This document shows, in pieces, positions 61,775-64,000 of a stretch of 64,000 nt of DNA. The notes beneath the pieces are model-generated. The model saw only the letters and a program-made list of their open reading frames with translations. It searched no databases and was not told where the DNA came from. Both the position numbers and the translations under genes were made by a program. Origin of the DNA: Alphaproteobacteria bacterium (lineage in GTDB: Bacteria; Pseudomonadota; Alphaproteobacteria; Rhizobiales; Xanthobacteraceae); the NCBI GenBank assembly GCA_005884685.1, contig VBAH01000021.1, positions 1 to 64,000 of the forward strand. Direction: 5' to 3'. Numbering within the stretch: the stretch's first letter is position 1; each line of letters starts with the position of its first letter.

Positions 61775-62947
61775 ATGCTGCGCAGGGACGTGCTCAAGGG
61801 AATTGCCGCGGCGGGCGCCGCGCCGGCGCTCGGAACGCGTCCTGCCGCTGCGCAGGAGGTGATCAAGATCGGCGCCTGCCTCTCGCTCACCGGCGGTTTC
61901 CAGACCGTCGGGCGCCAGGCGCTCGCCGGCGCGAAACTCTACATGGCCCTCAACGGCGACAAGGTCGCCGGCAAGAAGATCGAGCTGATCGTGCGCGAGG
62001 ACTCAGGCGTGCCGGACGTCGCGCGCCGCGTCGTGCAGGAGATGATCGTCAACGAGAAGGTCAACGTCGTGCTCGGCGGCATCACGCCGACCGCGCTCGC
62101 GATCACCCAGCTCGTCACGCAGGCGAAGACCCCGACCGTGGTGATCATCTCGGGCGCCTCGATCACGGTCGACCGCTCGCCGTTCATGGTGCGCACCAGC
62201 TTCACGCTCGGCCAGTCCTCGATGATCATGGGCGACTGGGCGGCCAGGAACGGCAGCAAGAAGGTCGTGACCCTGGTCAACGACTGGGCGCCGGGCACTG
62301 AATCGGAGGCCGCGTTCTCCAACGCCTTCACGGCCGGCGGCGGGCAGGTGATCGAGAAGCTCAAAGTGCCGCTTGCCAACCCCGATTTCGCGCCGTTCCT
62401 GCAGCGCATCCGCGACCTGCAGCCGGACACCGCATTCATCTATTTCCCCGGCCAGCAAGGCGGCACCTTCGCACGCCAGTTCGTCGAGCGCGGGCTCGAC
62501 AAGGCGAACATCAAGATCATCGGCCCGGGCGATCTGACCGATGACGACGAGCTGCCCGGCCAGGGCGACGTGATGCTCGGCGTCGTCACGGCGCATAATT
62601 ATTCAGCGGCACATCCGTCGGCGGCGAACAAGAAATACGTCGAGGAGTTCAAGAAGGCGAACGGCTTCCGCCCGAACTTCATCTCGACCGGCGGCTGGGA
62701 CGGCATGCATCTCATCTATGAGGCGCTGAAGAAGACCAACGGCGATACCGACGGCGACAAGCTGATCGCCACCATGAAGGGCATGAAGTGGGAAAGTCCG
62801 CGCGGCCCGATCTCGATCGATCCGGAAACGCGCGACATCGTGCAGAACATCTACATGCGCAAGGTCGAGAAGGTGAACGGCGAACTTTACAATGTGGAGT
62901 TCGCGACCTTCGAGGCGGTGAAAGACCCGATGAAGAAGAAGTCATGA
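61775..62947 (+). CDS. LivJ-like ABC substrate-binding protein
   Basis: A 390-residue branched-chain-amino-acid-type binding protein. Tat-like signal (MLRRDVLKGIAAAGAAPALG, twin Arg) then EVIKIGACLSLTGGFQTVGRQ, VLGGITPTALAITQLVTQAKTPTVVIISGAS and NDWAPGTESEAAFSNAFTAGGG. Ligand unknown; may be an amide or aromatic acid, given the ring-cleavage dioxygenase 200 nt downstream. No permease follows in the window. Confidence 0.88.
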   Translation: MLRRDVLKGIAAAGAAPALGTRPAAAQEVIKIGACLSLTGGFQTVGRQALAGAKLYMALNGDKVAGKKIELIVREDSGVPDVARRVVQEMIVNEKVNVVLGGITPTALAITQLVTQAKTPTVVIISGASITVDRSPFMVRTSFTLGQSSMIMGDWAARNGSKKVVTLVNDWAPGTESEAAFSNAFTAGGGQVIEKLKVPLANPDFAPFLQRIRDLQPDTAFIYFPGQQGGTFARQFVERGLDKANIKIIGPGDLTDDDELPGQGDVMLGVVTAHNYSAAHPSAANKKYVEEFKKANGFRPNFISTGGWDGMHLIYEALKKTNGDTDGDKLIATMKGMKWESPRGPISIDPETRDIVQNIYMRKVEKVNGELYNVEFATFEAVKDPMKKKS

Positions 62948-62953
62948 CGCTCT

Positions 62954-63125
62954 GGTCATTCCGGGGCCGAGCCAACGGGCCCGGCCCGAAGTGGCCGGCC
63001 CGATGACTGGCTCCGCGAGGAGCCCGGAATCCATAAACTCATTCGGTGGTTATGGATTCCGGGCTCGCGCCCATAGCGCGTAGCAGACGCGCGTAAACGC
63101 GCTTTTGGGCGCGCCCCGGAATGAC
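62954..63125. repeat. Palindromic composite repeat, family B
   Basis: Same outer ends GGTCATTCCGG / CCGGAATGAC and inner GGAATCCATAA / TTATGGATTCC as the 22484 copy, but longer because of extra inner palindromes (GGCCCGG..CCGGCC; GCGCGTAAACGCGC). Starts 6 nt after the LivJ-like stop. Confidence 0.85.
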
Positions 63126-63145
63126 GAAATTGGACAGGCCACGAC

Positions 63146-64000
63146 ATGATCATCGAGCGGCAGGAGGACGTCACCAAGGCGGTTCTGGGCGAGCTCGCGC
63201 GCGCGCCCAATGCGCGCTTCCGCGAGGTCATGGGCGCGTTCGTGCGCCACATGCACGATTTCGTGCGCGAGTCGAAGCTCAGCGAGGAAGAGTTTCGCAC
63301 CGCGCTGAATTACGTCGTCGCGCTCGGCAAGGCGAGCAACGAGACGCACAACGAGGCGGTGCTGATCGCGGGTTCGCTCGGGCTCTCGTCGCTGGTGTGC
63401 CTGCTCAATAACGGGAACGGCCAGACGGAGACCGATGCAAGCCTGCTTGGGCCGTTCTGGCGCATGCACTCGCCGGTCACGCCGAATGGCGGCTCGATCG
63501 TGCGCTCAGCCACGCCGGGACCGGCGCTGTTCGTTGATGCCGCCTTCCGCGACGCGCAGGGCCGGCCGATCGAGGGCGCCGAGGTCGATATCTGGCATTC
63601 GTCCACCGAGGGCTTCTACGAGAACCAGGATCCCGTGCAGGCCGACATGAACCTGCGGGGCAAGTTCTTCACCGACAAGGACGGCCGCATATCGTTTCGC
63701 AGCGTGAAGCCGGCCGGCTATCCGATCCCGATCGACGGGCCGACCGGCGAGCTCCTGCGCGCGCAAGGCCGCCACAACATGCGGCCGGCGCACCTGCATT
63801 TCCTGGCCGCGAAGGAAGGCTTCAAGACGCTGATCTCCCAGATCTATGTGGCGGACGACAAGTTCATCGATTCCGACGTGCAGTTCGGCGTCACGCGCCA
63901 CCTGATCGGCGACTACGTGCTGCACGAGAATGAGAAGCCGCCGGCTCCCGACGTGAAAGGCCCGTGGTATTCGCTCAAGCATGACTTCGTCATGGAGCCG
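63146..64000 (+). CDS. Intradiol ring-cleavage dioxygenase (hydroxyquinol/catechol 1,2-dioxygenase type), 3' end cut
   Basis: Open from ATG 63146 to the right edge (285 codons, no stop). N-terminal dimerisation helices (REVMGAFVRHMHDFVRE), then the catalytic domain. Fe(III) ligands are two Tyr (GFYENQ and AGYPIPID) and two His (RPAHLHF). The four-ligand set and the linker ETDASLLGPFWR match hydroxyquinol or chlorocatechol 1,2-dioxygenases. Cleaves the aromatic ring between hydroxyls to muconates or maleylacetate. The C-terminus is outside the window. Confidence 0.9.
   Translation, partial: MIIERQEDVTKAVLGELARAPNARFREVMGAFVRHMHDFVRESKLSEEEFRTALNYVVALGKASNETHNEAVLIAGSLGLSSLVCLLNNGNGQTETDASLLGPFWRMHSPVTPNGGSIVRSATPGPALFVDAAFRDAQGRPIEGAEVDIWHSSTEGFYENQDPVQADMNLRGKFFTDKDGRISFRSVKPAGYPIPIDGPTGELLRAQGRHNMRPAHLHFLAAKEGFKTLISQIYVADDKFIDSDVQFGVTRHLIGDYVLHENEKPPAPDVKGPWYSLKHDFVMEP

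Overview
The window reads as chromosome of a GC-rich alphaproteobacterium of the order Hyphomicrobiales, near the Bradyrhizobium / Rhodopseudomonas / Pseudolabrys group. Supporting this are the strong GC bias, a tRNA-Leu(GAG), several Bug/TctC-type binding proteins, a D-tartrate-dehydratase-like enolase, DUF1236 and CsbD stress proteins, five sites fitting the alphaproteobacterial EcfG (general stress sigma factor) promoter pattern, and dispersed palindromic repeats of the kind common in Bradyrhizobium relatives. I see no rRNA, CRISPR array, transposase, integrase or replication origin. Two genes are cut by the edges: a GlcG/HbpS-type protein on the left and an intradiol dioxygenase on the right.

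Layout. 0-8 kb: glutathione-dependent formaldehyde dehydrogenase, a 2-hydroxyacid dehydrogenase, a phosphoesterase with an unusual Cys/Trp 11-residue repeat domain, and a biotin-carrying acyl-CoA carboxylase alpha subunit. 8-13.5 kb: stress-type SDR, a tightly overlapping run (DUF805, gamma-glutamylcyclotransferase, acylphosphatase, Cys-rich secreted protein), lipB, a lone fliN, tRNA-Leu, and small secreted proteins behind EcfG-type promoters. 13.5-29 kb: mgtE, isovaleryl-CoA dehydrogenase, GMC oxidoreductase, paired aldo/keto reductases, RraA-like and YdcF-like proteins, TetR, DUF599, rhodanese, and a GST-GST-VOC operon. 29-40 kb: CsbD, Bug binding protein plus D-tartrate-dehydratase-like enzyme, a PLD-VTT fusion with an EEP-family enzyme, DUF1236, methylcrotonyl-CoA carboxylase beta, higBA and two methyltransferases. 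40.2-40.86 kb: a gene-free block packed with hairpins, the best candidate for an undescribed structured RNA. 41-51 kb: RidA, a crotonase, a possibly leaderless 15-codon ORF, cspA, a four-gene ABC importer operon and a three-gene TRAP importer operon. 51-64 kb: EamA transporter, small secreted or coiled-coil proteins, ABM protein, SDR, a second Bug protein, methylcrotonyl-CoA carboxylase alpha, DUF1489, a branched-chain-type binding protein and the intradiol dioxygenase.

How it fits together. The dominant theme is uptake and breakdown of organic acids and branched-chain or aromatic carbon: two Bug proteins, one LivJ-like protein, one ABC and one TRAP importer; ivd, mccB and mccA for leucine; an enoyl-CoA hydratase; a ring-cleavage dioxygenase. 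A second theme is stress and detoxification: EcfG-type promoters before the SDR, CsbD, DUF1236 and two Gly/Ser-rich secreted proteins, plus GSTs, AKRs and formaldehyde dehydrogenase. The ABC and TRAP operons share an identical 14-nt site upstream of their first genes, which suggests one common regulator. Several palindromic repeats sit 5-9 nt after stop codons and probably act as 3'-end or intergenic RNA elements.
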